Shown here one piece after another: positions 41,766 through 49,783 of a DNA stretch of 64,000 nt. The stretch covers positions 62,001 to 126,000 of the forward strand of contig JAIMAG010000002.1 of the NCBI GenBank assembly GCA_023512135.1. Direction: 5' to 3'. Below the pieces are notes generated by a model. It had not been told where the DNA came from. It saw only the letters and a list, made by a program, of their open reading frames with translations, and did not search any database. The DNA comes from Terriglobia bacterium (GTDB lineage Bacteria; Acidobacteriota; Terriglobia; Acidiferrales; UBA7541). A program made the position numbers and the translations under genes. Numbering within the stretch: the first letter of the stretch is position 1; every line of letters begins with the position of its first letter.

Positions 41766-42749
41766 ATGCAGACGTCCGCTGCACGGCCCGGTGTGCCACC
41801 GGGTGCAAGCACTCCTTTGCCACAAACCAGCCGCTGGCATTTGGCGTTCATGATTGCCTGTATGATCCTGATTTGGTCGTTCAATTTCCTGGTGGCCAAA
41901 GTCGGCCTGCGCCATCTGCCTCCGCTGACGCTGGCGGCGTTCCGGGTAGTGCTGGCCGGACTGATCATGCTGGTCATCTATCTGCCCCAGCGCACACGAC
42001 TTCCCAGGCCCACCGCACAGGACGTGTGGGTGTTTGCCCGGCTTGGTCTGCTGGGAGTGGCCCTGAATCAGGTGCTGTTCACCGTCGGTTTGCGGTACAC
42101 CACGGTCGGTCATTCTTCGCTGATTATCGGCACCGGCCCGATCACGATTCTCCTGCTGGCCTGGTTGATGGGACTGGAAACGCTCACGGTGAAGAAAACC
42201 CTGGGCGTCGGGTTGTCGTTTGCCGGACTGGCGGTGCTCGTTTCTGAGTCTGGAGTGATTGCCAACCAGCACCCGGGAGGCCACAGCAGCACCTGGTTGG
42301 GTGACCTGATTACGCTTGCGGGCTCGCTGGCCTTCGCCGGATTCGCCGTGGCCGGAAAGCGTGTGGCCAGCCGTTACGACTCGCTCTCGGTGAACACCTT
42401 TGCGCACTTGACTGGTGCCGTACTCGTTCTGCCGCTGGCCATTCAGCAGGGACTGGTGCTCGACTGGCGGGCGGTGAGCTGGACCGGCTGGTTCGCTCTG
42501 GCATACATGGCCGGCCTGGCTTCGGTAGCTGCCTACTTGATCTGGTACTGGGCGCTGCGCCGGATGGCCGCTTCGCGGCTGGCGGTGTTTGGTTATCTGC
42601 AGCCGCTGCTCGCCACCACGCTGGGGGTACTGTTCCTGGGCGAAGCGGTGACCGCGCACCTGCTGCTGGGCGGAGGATTGATTGTGGCCGGCGTGATCTT
42701 GGCAGAACTGGGTCCGCGCGACGAACCGATTCGAGAAAACATTTCCTAG
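41766..42749 (+). CDS. EamA/DMT-family transporter
   Basis: A 327-residue inner-membrane protein with about ten hydrophobic helices in two EamA repeats (first about 20-150 with LIWSFNFLVAKVGLRHLPPL; second about 175-315 with ASVAAYLIWYWALRRM and LQPLLATTLGVLFLGE). Members export amino acids, purines or other metabolites. AGGTG lies eight bases before ATG 41766; GTG 41754 is an alternative start. It lies 17 bases after menC and probably shares its transcript, so an amino acid or derivative is a plausible substrate, by inference. Confidence 0.85.
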   Translation: MQTSAARPGVPPGASTPLPQTSRWHLAFMIACMILIWSFNFLVAKVGLRHLPPLTLAAFRVVLAGLIMLVIYLPQRTRLPRPTAQDVWVFARLGLLGVALNQVLFTVGLRYTTVGHSSLIIGTGPITILLLAWLMGLETLTVKKTLGVGLSFAGLAVLVSESGVIANQHPGGHSSTWLGDLITLAGSLAFAGFAVAGKRVASRYDSLSVNTFAHLTGAVLVLPLAIQQGLVLDWRAVSWTGWFALAYMAGLASVAAYLIWYWALRRMAASRLAVFGYLQPLLATTLGVLFLGEAVTAHLLLGGGLIVAGVILAELGPRDEPIRENIS

Positions 42750-42777
42750 AGTTCTATAGCTATAAGTAAAATACCAG

Positions 42778-42806
42778 TTGACACCTTCCCGCGCCCGTGA
42801 TAGGTT
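42778..42806 (+). promoter_or_regulatory. Promoter of the IPMDH/tartrate dehydrogenase-family gene
   Basis: Consensus TTGACA (42778-42783), 17-base spacer, TAGGTT (42801-42806). An AT-rich stretch including the palindrome TATAGCTATA lies just upstream (about 42755-42765), a possible UP-element or regulator site. Confidence 0.65.
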
Positions 42807-42864
42807 GCCGCCTCTTTAACCATTCCGCGGAGAGGCGACTCTACAGCCCAGGAGTGCTTCAACG

Positions 42865-43962
42865 GTGGTTGACACAGCAGCGAAAAAGCGGATCGCGGTG
42901 ATTCCCGGCGACGGCATCGGCGTCGACGTCACTGCCGAAGCCACGAAGGTGCTGCACGCTGTAGCGGCGGCGACCGGCAAGTCGCTCGAACTGGTCGAAT
43001 TCGACTATGGTGCCGAACGATATCTGCGCGACGGCACCACGCTGCCGCCCGAAGCCCCGGAAATGTTCCGCCGGGAATTCGATGCCATTCTGGTCGGTGC
43101 CCTGGGCGACCCGCGCGTGCCTTCGATGAAGCACGCGGCGGATATCCTGCTGGGCCTGCGTTTTCAACTTGATCTCTACGTCAACGCTCGTCCGGTCAGG
43201 CTGTTCGACCCGAAGACCTGCCCCTTGAAGAATCGCACCCCGGCCGAAGTGAATTTCATCGTGTTCCGGGAAAACACCGAAGGGCTTTACGTCGGCATGG
43301 GCGGTCAATTCAAGCGCGGCACGCCGGACGAAGTGGCCATTCAGGAAGACGTAAACACGCGCAAGGGAGTCGAACGCATCATCCGCTACGCATTCGAGTA
43401 TGCCCGGCGCCACCGGTTGACCCGAGTCTGCATGAGCGATAAATCGAACGTGCTCACCTACGGGCACGACCTCTGGCAGCGCGTTTTTGCCGAAGTGCAG
43501 CGCGAATATCCGGAAATCGAGGCCTCGCACATGTACGTGGATGCGTTGGCCATGCAGCTCGTCCTGCACCCGGAACGCTTCCAGGTCATCGTCACCTGCA
43601 ACATGTTCGGCGATATTCTCAGCGACCTCGGCGCTGCCCTGGCCGGCGGGTTGGGGCTGGCCCCTTCGGGCAACATCAACCCTGAGGGCATCTCCATGTT
43701 CGAGCCGGTGCACGGCTCGGCACCCAAGTACGCCGGCAAAAACGTGGCCAACCCTCTGGCCGCGGTGCTGAGCGCCGCAATGATGCTGGAGACTATCGGT
43801 TGGCCCGCTGAAGCAGCCCTGATCCAGCGCGCTGTCTGCGAAGCGGTCCTGCAGGGCAAAACCACTCAGGACCTGGGAGGCTCGCTCGGGACACGCGAGG
43901 TGGGCGATTGGCTGGCCGACTATGTTGCCCGCCACGCCTCGAGCCGGTCCGTCACACCCTGA
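42865..43962 (+). CDS. Isocitrate/isopropylmalate dehydrogenase-family enzyme
   Basis: A 365-residue NAD(P)-dependent beta-decarboxylating dehydrogenase. It has RIAVIPGDGIGVDVTAEA at the N terminus, the substrate-binding arginine region (LGLRFQLDLYVNARPVRLF), FRENTEGLYVG, the Asp ligands in VTCNMFGDILSDLGAALAG and the nucleotide loop FEPVHGSAPKYAGKNVANP. The sequence is nearest the 3-isopropylmalate/tartrate dehydrogenase branch rather than isocitrate dehydrogenase. No leuA, leuC or leuD is adjacent, so its substrate is uncertain. GTG start with AGGAG upstream and its own promoter. Confidence 0.85.
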   Translation: MVDTAAKKRIAVIPGDGIGVDVTAEATKVLHAVAAATGKSLELVEFDYGAERYLRDGTTLPPEAPEMFRREFDAILVGALGDPRVPSMKHAADILLGLRFQLDLYVNARPVRLFDPKTCPLKNRTPAEVNFIVFRENTEGLYVGMGGQFKRGTPDEVAIQEDVNTRKGVERIIRYAFEYARRHRLTRVCMSDKSNVLTYGHDLWQRVFAEVQREYPEIEASHMYVDALAMQLVLHPERFQVIVTCNMFGDILSDLGAALAGGLGLAPSGNINPEGISMFEPVHGSAPKYAGKNVANPLAAVLSAAMMLETIGWPAEAALIQRAVCEAVLQGKTTQDLGGSLGTREVGDWLADYVARHASSRSVTP

Positions 43963-43992
43963 CAGCTGCAGCCTGCTTTTGGCCTTCGTCCC

Positions 43993-44670
43993 TCAACCAG
44001 CCGTCGGCCGCCGCACCCCCCGCAGCAGGAGCATGCCGAAAACGAATCCTCCGATGTGCGCCCACCAGGCCACGCCAGCCGTTTGATCCCCGCCGAGCGT
44101 TCCGAGGCCACTGAAAAACTGAATCAAAAACCAGTAGCCGAGCACCACCATGGCCGGCAACCGCACCGTGAGGAATACGAACACCAACGGAACCAGCGTA
44201 ATCACGCGCGAACGCGGAAACAGCACAAAGTACGCGCCCAGCACACCGGAAACCGCCCCGCTGGCGCCCACCGTCGGCACCGTGGATTGGAGCTCGACCA
44301 GCGCATGGGTCACCCCGGCGCCCGCCCCGCAGAGCAGATAGAACACCAGAAACCGCAGGTGCCCGAGCCGGTCTTCTACATTGTCCCCGAACACCCACAG
44401 AAACCACATATTCCCGAGCAGGTGCAAGAACCCGCCGTGCAGAAACATGCTGGTCCACAGCGGCAGCAGAGCATCCACGAAGCTCATCTCAGGAGAACGC
44501 AGTGCCAGTGGCAGCCGGGCCGGCACGAATCCCAGTCCGTTCAGCAGAGCCAGTTGCGCCGTCCGTTCCAGGCTGAGCTGATAGAGGAAGACAACTGTGT
44601 TCACGACGATCAGAGCCAGGGTAACGACCGGCGTGCTTCGGCTGGGGTTGATGTCGCGCAACGGGATCAT
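43993..44670 (-). CDS. Rhomboid-family intramembrane serine protease
   Basis: A 225-residue membrane protein with about six helices. The catalytic serine is in GASGAVSGVLGAY and the catalytic histidine in WWAHIGGFVFGM. The HGGFLHLLGNMWFLWVFG loop matches the conserved HxxxN region of rhomboids. It cleaves substrates within or near membrane helices; targets are unknown. ATG 44670 is chosen from the conserved MIPLRDINPS start. It overlaps the kinase gene upstream by four bases and ends 30 bases from the convergent dehydrogenase. Confidence 0.92.
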   Translation of the reverse strand: MIPLRDINPSRSTPVVTLALIVVNTVVFLYQLSLERTAQLALLNGLGFVPARLPLALRSPEMSFVDALLPLWTSMFLHGGFLHLLGNMWFLWVFGDNVEDRLGHLRFLVFYLLCGAGAGVTHALVELQSTVPTVGASGAVSGVLGAYFVLFPRSRVITLVPLVFVFLTVRLPAMVVLGYWFLIQFFSGLGTLGGDQTAGVAWWAHIGGFVFGMLLLRGVRRPTAG

Positions 44671-45668
44671 GGCCGGTTGCTCCAGCTTGCGCCGGCCTCG
44701 GCGAGGAGGGTCTGCAGCCACTCTCCCGGGGTGTGTCGGCGTCCGGTTTGCATCAGTGTTCGAATTTCCCGCACCGGCCGGATGCCTCCGCGTGCGCCCA
44801 CTGCCGTGCAATTCAGTGCAGCAGCCGCACAGCTGAACTCAAGGATTTCTGCCAGCGACCAGCCCTGCAACAGGGCGAAAAGGAAGGCGCCATGGAAGAT
44901 GTCGCCGGCGCCCGTGGTATCCACACACCGGACCTGGAAGCCGGGGCAATAACAGAACCGCTGCCCGTCCCAGAGCACCGCTCCCTCGCGGCCCAGAGTG
45001 GCACCCGTCACCCGACAGCCAAACTGCTCACGCAATGCGACCAGGGCCCGCAGCAGGTTCGACTCGCCGGTGAACCGGGAAGGGAACTCACGCGAGGTGA
45101 TGAGGAAATCTACTCGAGTCAGCAGCGCGTCCAGCCCCGGGTAGATGTTGTCCACATCCGCCACTACAGGTAGCTGGGCTTGCCGTGCCCACTCGGCAGC
45201 GGCTGCGGCCGCGGCGGTGTCGTGCCCGTCCACCAGCAGGGCCCGTCCGCTGACGATCCATTCGCGCCGCAGTTCTTCGGGTCGCAGTGCCAGTGCTGCC
45301 GGACGCTTCCAGAGGATCGTCCGCTCGCCGCTGTGCTCGTCGACTAGGATGTATGCGTTCTGGCTGGCGCAGCCCGGCACAGTCAGCAGAACGGCTTCCA
45401 CACCCTCTGCAGCAAACTGTTTTCGCTGAAATTCGGCTGCGGCGTCGTCGCCGACTTTGCCGATGTATCGCGCGCGTAGTCCCCAGCGCCGACAGGCCAC
45501 CATGGCGCTGGCTACCTGACCACCCGCCTGCAGCTCAGCAGAAAGGTATTCGAGTTTGGAATCGAAAGCAGGGAAGTGAGGAAGCCGGATAATCGTATCG
45601 GTGGCGTTCAGGCCAACACCGACAACATCCACGATCTCGGTCCGATCAGCAGTCATGAGCTGCAGCAT
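44667..45668 (-). CDS. PfkB-family carbohydrate/nucleoside kinase
   Basis: A ribokinase-fold kinase of 333 residues. It shows the N-terminal VVGVGLNATDTIIRLPHFP, the first family signature around AGGQVASAMVACRRWG and GKVGDDAAAEFQRKQF, and the second signature with catalytic Asp in VDTTGAGDIFHGAFLF. The phosphate acceptor may be a ketose, ribose or nucleoside and cannot be decided from sequence. ATG 45668 or 45656 may be the start. ATGA-type overlap with the rhomboid gene. Confidence 0.85.
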   Translation of the reverse strand: MLQLMTADRTEIVDVVGVGLNATDTIIRLPHFPAFDSKLEYLSAELQAGGQVASAMVACRRWGLRARYIGKVGDDAAAEFQRKQFAAEGVEAVLLTVPGCASQNAYILVDEHSGERTILWKRPAALALRPEELRREWIVSGRALLVDGHDTAAAAAAAEWARQAQLPVVADVDNIYPGLDALLTRVDFLITSREFPSRFTGESNLLRALVALREQFGCRVTGATLGREGAVLWDGQRFCYCPGFQVRCVDTTGAGDIFHGAFLFALLQGWSLAEILEFSCAAAALNCTAVGARGGIRPVREIRTLMQTGRRHTPGEWLQTLLAEAGASWSNRP

Positions 45669-45852
45669 GTCGGGACGCAGTAAAATTTTCAAGTGGACCT
45701 GCACAGAGAATTGCGTCCGATAATTTTAGCCGTGCTTTTCGCCGGGAAACATAACCCTGGCAACGCTGGAAATGTGTTTGGAATTGCCGGGCCGCAAATC
45801 GCAATCGCAATTGCGCAACGCGGGTGGCTGTGGTAAGTAGTTTCGTTTCGCT

Positions 45853-45886
45853 GCATGCGACGGTGTGCAGGCGCACCGTCGCATGC
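45853..45886. repeat. Perfect 13-bp inverted repeat upstream of recO
   Basis: Arms GCATGCGACGGTG (45853-45865) and CACCGTCGCATGC (45874-45886) flank an 8-base spacer. The repeat ends eight bases before the recO ATG. It could be an operator or an mRNA hairpin masking the start region. A possible promoter (TTGCGC, 17 bases, TAAGTA at 45811-45839) lies just upstream. Confidence 0.85.
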
Positions 45887-45894
45887 CGACTCGA

Positions 45895-46638
45895 ATGCCA
45901 CTGCAGGAATCGGAGGCGATCGTCTTGCGCAGTTATCCGCTGGGCGAGGCGGATCGCCTGGTGAGCTTTCTTTCCCGTTCTGCGGGACGAATTCGCGGAG
46001 TAGCTCGCGGTGCCCGTCGCCCGAAAAGTCGTTTTGGCGCGAGCTTGGAGCCCCTCTCGCATATTCGCATCTGGTTCTATGAGCGGGAAACGCGCGAATT
46101 GGTGCGCATCCATCAGTGCGAACTGCTGGAGTCTTTCCTGGATGCGCAGCGCGACTTTCAGTGCGGCTGCGCACTCGCCCTGATGGCCGAAGTGGCTGAG
46201 GCCGTCCTGCCCGAACGGGAAGCGGCCGAAGGCGCTTTCCGCCTCCTGCTGCATGTGGCTCGTGAAATCCGGGACTCGCACGCGGTCGCTTTGCCGCTGG
46301 CCTTCTATGCGCTGTGGATGGTGCGGCTGGCAGGCTGGCTCGGCGATCTGGAGCGCTGTGCCCGATGCGGTGCCTCACTGAGGGAAGTAGCAGCCTGGAG
46401 TCGAATCGGCGCCGCGGGCCTGTATTGCAGCAGATGCCGGCAGGGAGGCATGCGGGCCCTCAGTGCTGAAGCGCTCGAGCTGGCACGCTGCATGCTCACT
46501 GCGCGGCTGGAGAACCTTCGCCGGTTCCAAGACCGCATCCAGCCGCTGCAGGAACTGTCCAGATTTTATCTGGACTTGATTGAGTATCAGATCGAGCGGA
46601 AACTGCTCAGCCGCCCAATGGTAGAAGCAGGGAAATGA
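45895..46638 (+). CDS. recO: DNA repair protein RecO
   Basis: Mediator of RecA loading in the RecFOR pathway. The 247-residue product has the N-terminal OB-fold ([24 protein letters not shown] and [18 protein letters not shown]) and the helical C-terminal domain with a zinc site, CARCGASL and CSRCRQGG. The start is ATG 45895, matching the family N terminus; the inverted repeat lies immediately upstream. ATGA overlap with glyQ suggests recO, glyQ and glyS are one translationally coupled unit. Confidence 0.92.
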   Translation: MPLQESEAIVLRSYPLGEADRLVSFLSRSAGRIRGVARGARRPKSRFGASLEPLSHIRIWFYERETRELVRIHQCELLESFLDAQRDFQCGCALALMAEVAEAVLPEREAAEGAFRLLLHVAREIRDSHAVALPLAFYALWMVRLAGWLGDLERCARCGASLREVAAWSRIGAAGLYCSRCRQGGMRALSAEALELARCMLTARLENLRRFQDRIQPLQELSRFYLDLIEYQIERKLLSRPMVEAGK

Positions 46639-47579
46639 GAAAAGGCCAAAACAAACGCAGCCGGAATGCTCGCCCTCTGTTCCAGGAGCTGATCTTGGAC
46701 CTGTTGAACTACTGGCATCGGTGTGGCTGCGTCCTCCAACAGCCGTACGATCTCGAGGTTGGTGCAGGCACCATGCACCCGGAAACTTTTTTTCGTGTGC
46801 TCGGCCCCCAACCCTATCGGGTGGCCTACATTCAACCCAGCCGCCGCCCGGCCGATGGCCGCTATGCAGAAAATCCTAACCGCCTCTACAAACATACTCA
46901 ACTTCAAGTAATACTTAAACCTTCTCCGGACAATATTCAAAGCATCTACCTGGAGAGTTTGCGCGCCATCGGGGTCAACCTGCGCCGCCACGACATTCGC
47001 TTCGAGGAGGACAACTGGGAATCCCCCACACTGGGCGCCTGGGGAGTCGGCTGGCAGGTGCTTTTGGATGGATTGGAAATCACTCAGTTTACCTACTTTC
47101 AGCAGTGTGGCGGAATTGACCTGGACCCGGTTTCCGTCGAGCTGACCTATGGTATGGAACGCATCGCCGCTTTCCTGCAGGGCATCGACAATGTGTTCGA
47201 CCTGAAGTGGTCCACAGACCAGACGTACGGCGCAATTCGCACAAGCGAAGAGCAGCAGTTTTCTGCCTACAGTTTCGAGCATGCGGATCCGGCACTGACG
47301 CGGCAGATGTTCGAACTTTGCGAGGCGGAAGCCCGCCGTCTGCTCGATGGCTGGGTCGCTGCTCCGGAACCCGCCCGCCAGCGCTACCCGCTCCTGGCCG
47401 CCTACGACTTCTGCCTGAAGTGCTCGCATCTGTTCAACACACTCGATGCCCGCGGGGTGATTTCGGTCACTGAACGTGCGTCCCTGATCGGGCGCGTGCG
47501 CACCCTCGCCTGCCGGGTGGCGAGCAGTTACCTCGAACAGCAGGCCGCCGCAGTTCCAATCACGCTGGGCTCACGATGA
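46635..47579 (+). CDS. glyQ: Glycine--tRNA ligase alpha subunit
   Basis: Catalytic alpha subunit of the bacterial alpha2-beta2 GlyRS, 314 residues. Class II core motifs are clear: [29 protein letters not shown] in pieces, [49 protein letters not shown] and [12 protein letters not shown]. The ATGA overlaps link it to recO and glyS. Codons at about 46861-46950 are unusually AT-rich for this genome, although the protein block they encode is highly conserved. Confidence 0.96.
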   Translation: MRKGQNKRSRNARPLFQELILDLLNYWHRCGCVLQQPYDLEVGAGTMHPETFFRVLGPQPYRVAYIQPSRRPADGRYAENPNRLYKHTQLQVILKPSPDNIQSIYLESLRAIGVNLRRHDIRFEEDNWESPTLGAWGVGWQVLLDGLEITQFTYFQQCGGIDLDPVSVELTYGMERIAAFLQGIDNVFDLKWSTDQTYGAIRTSEEQQFSAYSFEHADPALTRQMFELCEAEARRLLDGWVAAPEPARQRYPLLAAYDFCLKCSHLFNTLDARGVISVTERASLIGRVRTLACRVASSYLEQQAAAVPITLGSR

Positions 47580-49702
47580 AGCAAACTGCCGAATTCCTGC
47601 TCGAAGTTGGTTGTGAGGAGATTCCTGCGCAGATGATTGCGCGCGCCTCCAGCGAACTTAAGGTAATCCTTGAAAAACACTTTTCCGCCGAGCGGATTCT
47701 CGATTCGGCTGAAGTGCACACATACGGCGCATCGCGCCGTATGGTGGCTGTTTGTCGAGCCCTTCGAACTCGCCAGCCGGATTCGGTCGAAGAGGTCACC
47801 GGACCACCCCGGTCGGTGGCTTATGACAATGTCGGCCGGCCGACAAAAGCTGCCGAGAGTTTCGCCGCGCGCCAGGGTGTTCCGGTCGCAAAACTGTACA
47901 CCGTCACGACGCCACGTGGCGAATATGTGGCGGCACGGCGCACGACTCCCGGCAAGCTCACCCGGGAGATTCTGCCCACACTGCTCCCGGCGGCCCTTTT
48001 CTCGATACCCTGGCCACGGACCATGTATTGGCGCAGGCCAGCAGAACGTTTTGTGCGGCCCGTGCGCTGGATTCTCGCCCTGTTCGATGGGAGCGTTGTC
48101 CCGTTCGAATTTGCCGGCGTGCGGGCCGCGAACTGGACCGCCGGCCATCGTGCGCTCGGCCGGGAACGCATCGTCGTTCGCAGTTTCGCCGATTACATTT
48201 CCCAATTGCGCCGCAACTATGTGCTGGTCGATCCAGACGAGCGCCGCAAGAAAATCCTGCGCGAGTTACGCCAGCACGCATCCCGAGCCCATCTCCGGGT
48301 GCACGAAGACCCCGAACTGCTCGAGCAGGTCGTCTATCTGAATGAGTTTCCCACTGTCATCCGGGGCGAGTTCAGCCCCGAGTATTTACGCCTGCCCAGA
48401 GAAATCCTGATCACCGTGATGCGCGACCACCAGAAATACTTTGCCCTGGAACGCAGTTCCGGTGAACTGGCACCGCACTTCCTCGCTGTAATCAACCTCG
48501 ATCGCGATGCCGGAGGCATCGTCCGCGCAGGCCACGAGCGCGTGCTCCGTGCCCGTTTCAGCGACGCAAGCTTCTTCTGGGACGTCGATCAGAAAACTCC
48601 GCTCGGCAACAACCTGGCCAAGCTGACTGCCGTGACCTACGAATCCCGCTTGGGCAGCTATGCCGATAAAACCGCGCGGTTGCGCGCACTCGCACGCACT
48701 ATGGCCGAGCATCTGGCTGCCGCGGGAGTCCAAGAAGCCTCCGTAGCCAGCGCAGACCGTGCAGCAGAGCTGGCGAAGTGTGATCTGGTTACGGAAATGG
48801 TCCGTGAGTTTCCTGAGCTGCAGGGCATCGTCGGCGGACTCTATGCCGCGCGTCAGGGTGAACCAGCGGAAATCGCCTGGGCCATCTACGACCACTATCG
48901 TCCGTCTGGCTTGGAGGATTGGATTCCACGGAATCTGACGGGCTGCATCCTCAGTCTGGCCGACAAGCTCGATACCCTGGTCGGCTGCTTTGCCATAGGG
49001 CTGGTTCCGACAGGTTCGAGCGACCCGTTTGCATTGCGCCGTGCCGCTCTTGGCATAGTGAAAGTAATACTTGAGAAAAACCTGCCCCTTACTCTCGGTT
49101 CGCTGGTGACAGCAGCATCCTGTGCATTGCAGTCTCAACCGCCCAATCTGATGGTTTCCGAAACGATTCAGCAGCAGGTTCTCGAATTCTTGCTCGAGCG
49201 GGCCCGGTTCGTCTTCCGGGAGCGCTACGGCTTCCCTTACGACGAAGTCAACTCGGTGCTGGCTGCCGGTGCAGACGACTTGCCGGATGCGCTGCGACGT
49301 CTGGAGGCGCTACACAGCATTCGTCGCACAAAGAATTTCGAACCCCTCGCGGCCTCGTTCAAGCGGATTCGCAATATTGTGGAGAAGGCGGGCCCGGACG
49401 AGCACTGGCGGCTGCCTGATGTTCGCACCGACCTGCTGGCACTGGAAGCAGAGCAAGCGCTGCACCGGGCCGCGCAGCGTGTGGCGCAGCAAGCCGAGAG
49501 TCATCGTCTGGCCGGGCGCTATCGCGAAGCGCTGTTGCTGATCGCCGAGCTGCGGCCGCTCGTGGATCGTTTTTTTGACGAGGTGCTGGTCATGGCCGAG
49601 CAGGAGGACCTGCGCCGGAACCGGCTCACACTGCTGGCAAAGCTGTTGCGGGAATTTTCGAGGATTGCCGATTTTTCCGAGATTGCTGCCGCGCAGAAAT
49701 AA
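47576..49702 (+). CDS. glyS: Glycine--tRNA ligase beta subunit
   Basis: tRNA-binding beta subunit, 708 residues. The start [15 protein letters not shown] is diagnostic. Further on are [25 protein letters not shown], the HD-like region with [23 protein letters not shown], then [22 protein letters not shown] and the C-terminal anticodon-binding-like DALR domain ([22 protein letters not shown]). Overlaps glyQ by ATGA. Two short AT-rich codon tracts (about 47655-47690 and 49060-49085) stand out. Confidence 0.96.
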   Translation: MKQTAEFLLEVGCEEIPAQMIARASSELKVILEKHFSAERILDSAEVHTYGASRRMVAVCRALRTRQPDSVEEVTGPPRSVAYDNVGRPTKAAESFAARQGVPVAKLYTVTTPRGEYVAARRTTPGKLTREILPTLLPAALFSIPWPRTMYWRRPAERFVRPVRWILALFDGSVVPFEFAGVRAANWTAGHRALGRERIVVRSFADYISQLRRNYVLVDPDERRKKILRELRQHASRAHLRVHEDPELLEQVVYLNEFPTVIRGEFSPEYLRLPREILITVMRDHQKYFALERSSGELAPHFLAVINLDRDAGGIVRAGHERVLRARFSDASFFWDVDQKTPLGNNLAKLTAVTYESRLGSYADKTARLRALARTMAEHLAAAGVQEASVASADRAAELAKCDLVTEMVREFPELQGIVGGLYAARQGEPAEIAWAIYDHYRPSGLEDWIPRNLTGCILSLADKLDTLVGCFAIGLVPTGSSDPFALRRAALGIVKVILEKNLPLTLGSLVTAASCALQSQPPNLMVSETIQQQVLEFLLERARFVFRERYGFPYDEVNSVLAAGADDLPDALRRLEALHSIRRTKNFEPLAASFKRIRNIVEKAGPDEHWRLPDVRTDLLALEAEQALHRAAQRVAQQAESHRLAGRYREALLLIAELRPLVDRFFDEVLVMAEQEDLRRNRLTLLAKLLREFSRIADFSEIAAAQK

Positions 49703-49731
49703 TCCGTTCGCGCGAGCGGAGCGGGCCCGTT

Positions 49732-49749
49732 TTGTCGGCACGCCGACAA
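49732..49749. promoter_or_regulatory. 18-bp palindrome between glyS and ppdK
   Basis: TTGTCGGC and GCCGACAA flank a 2-base centre. It is too tight for a stable hairpin loop and therefore fits a dimeric regulator site better. It ends 34 bases before the ppdK start. Confidence 0.5.
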
Positions 49750-49783
49750 CGGCCTGCAAGTCGTCGCAGAAAAGGGGAAGACT

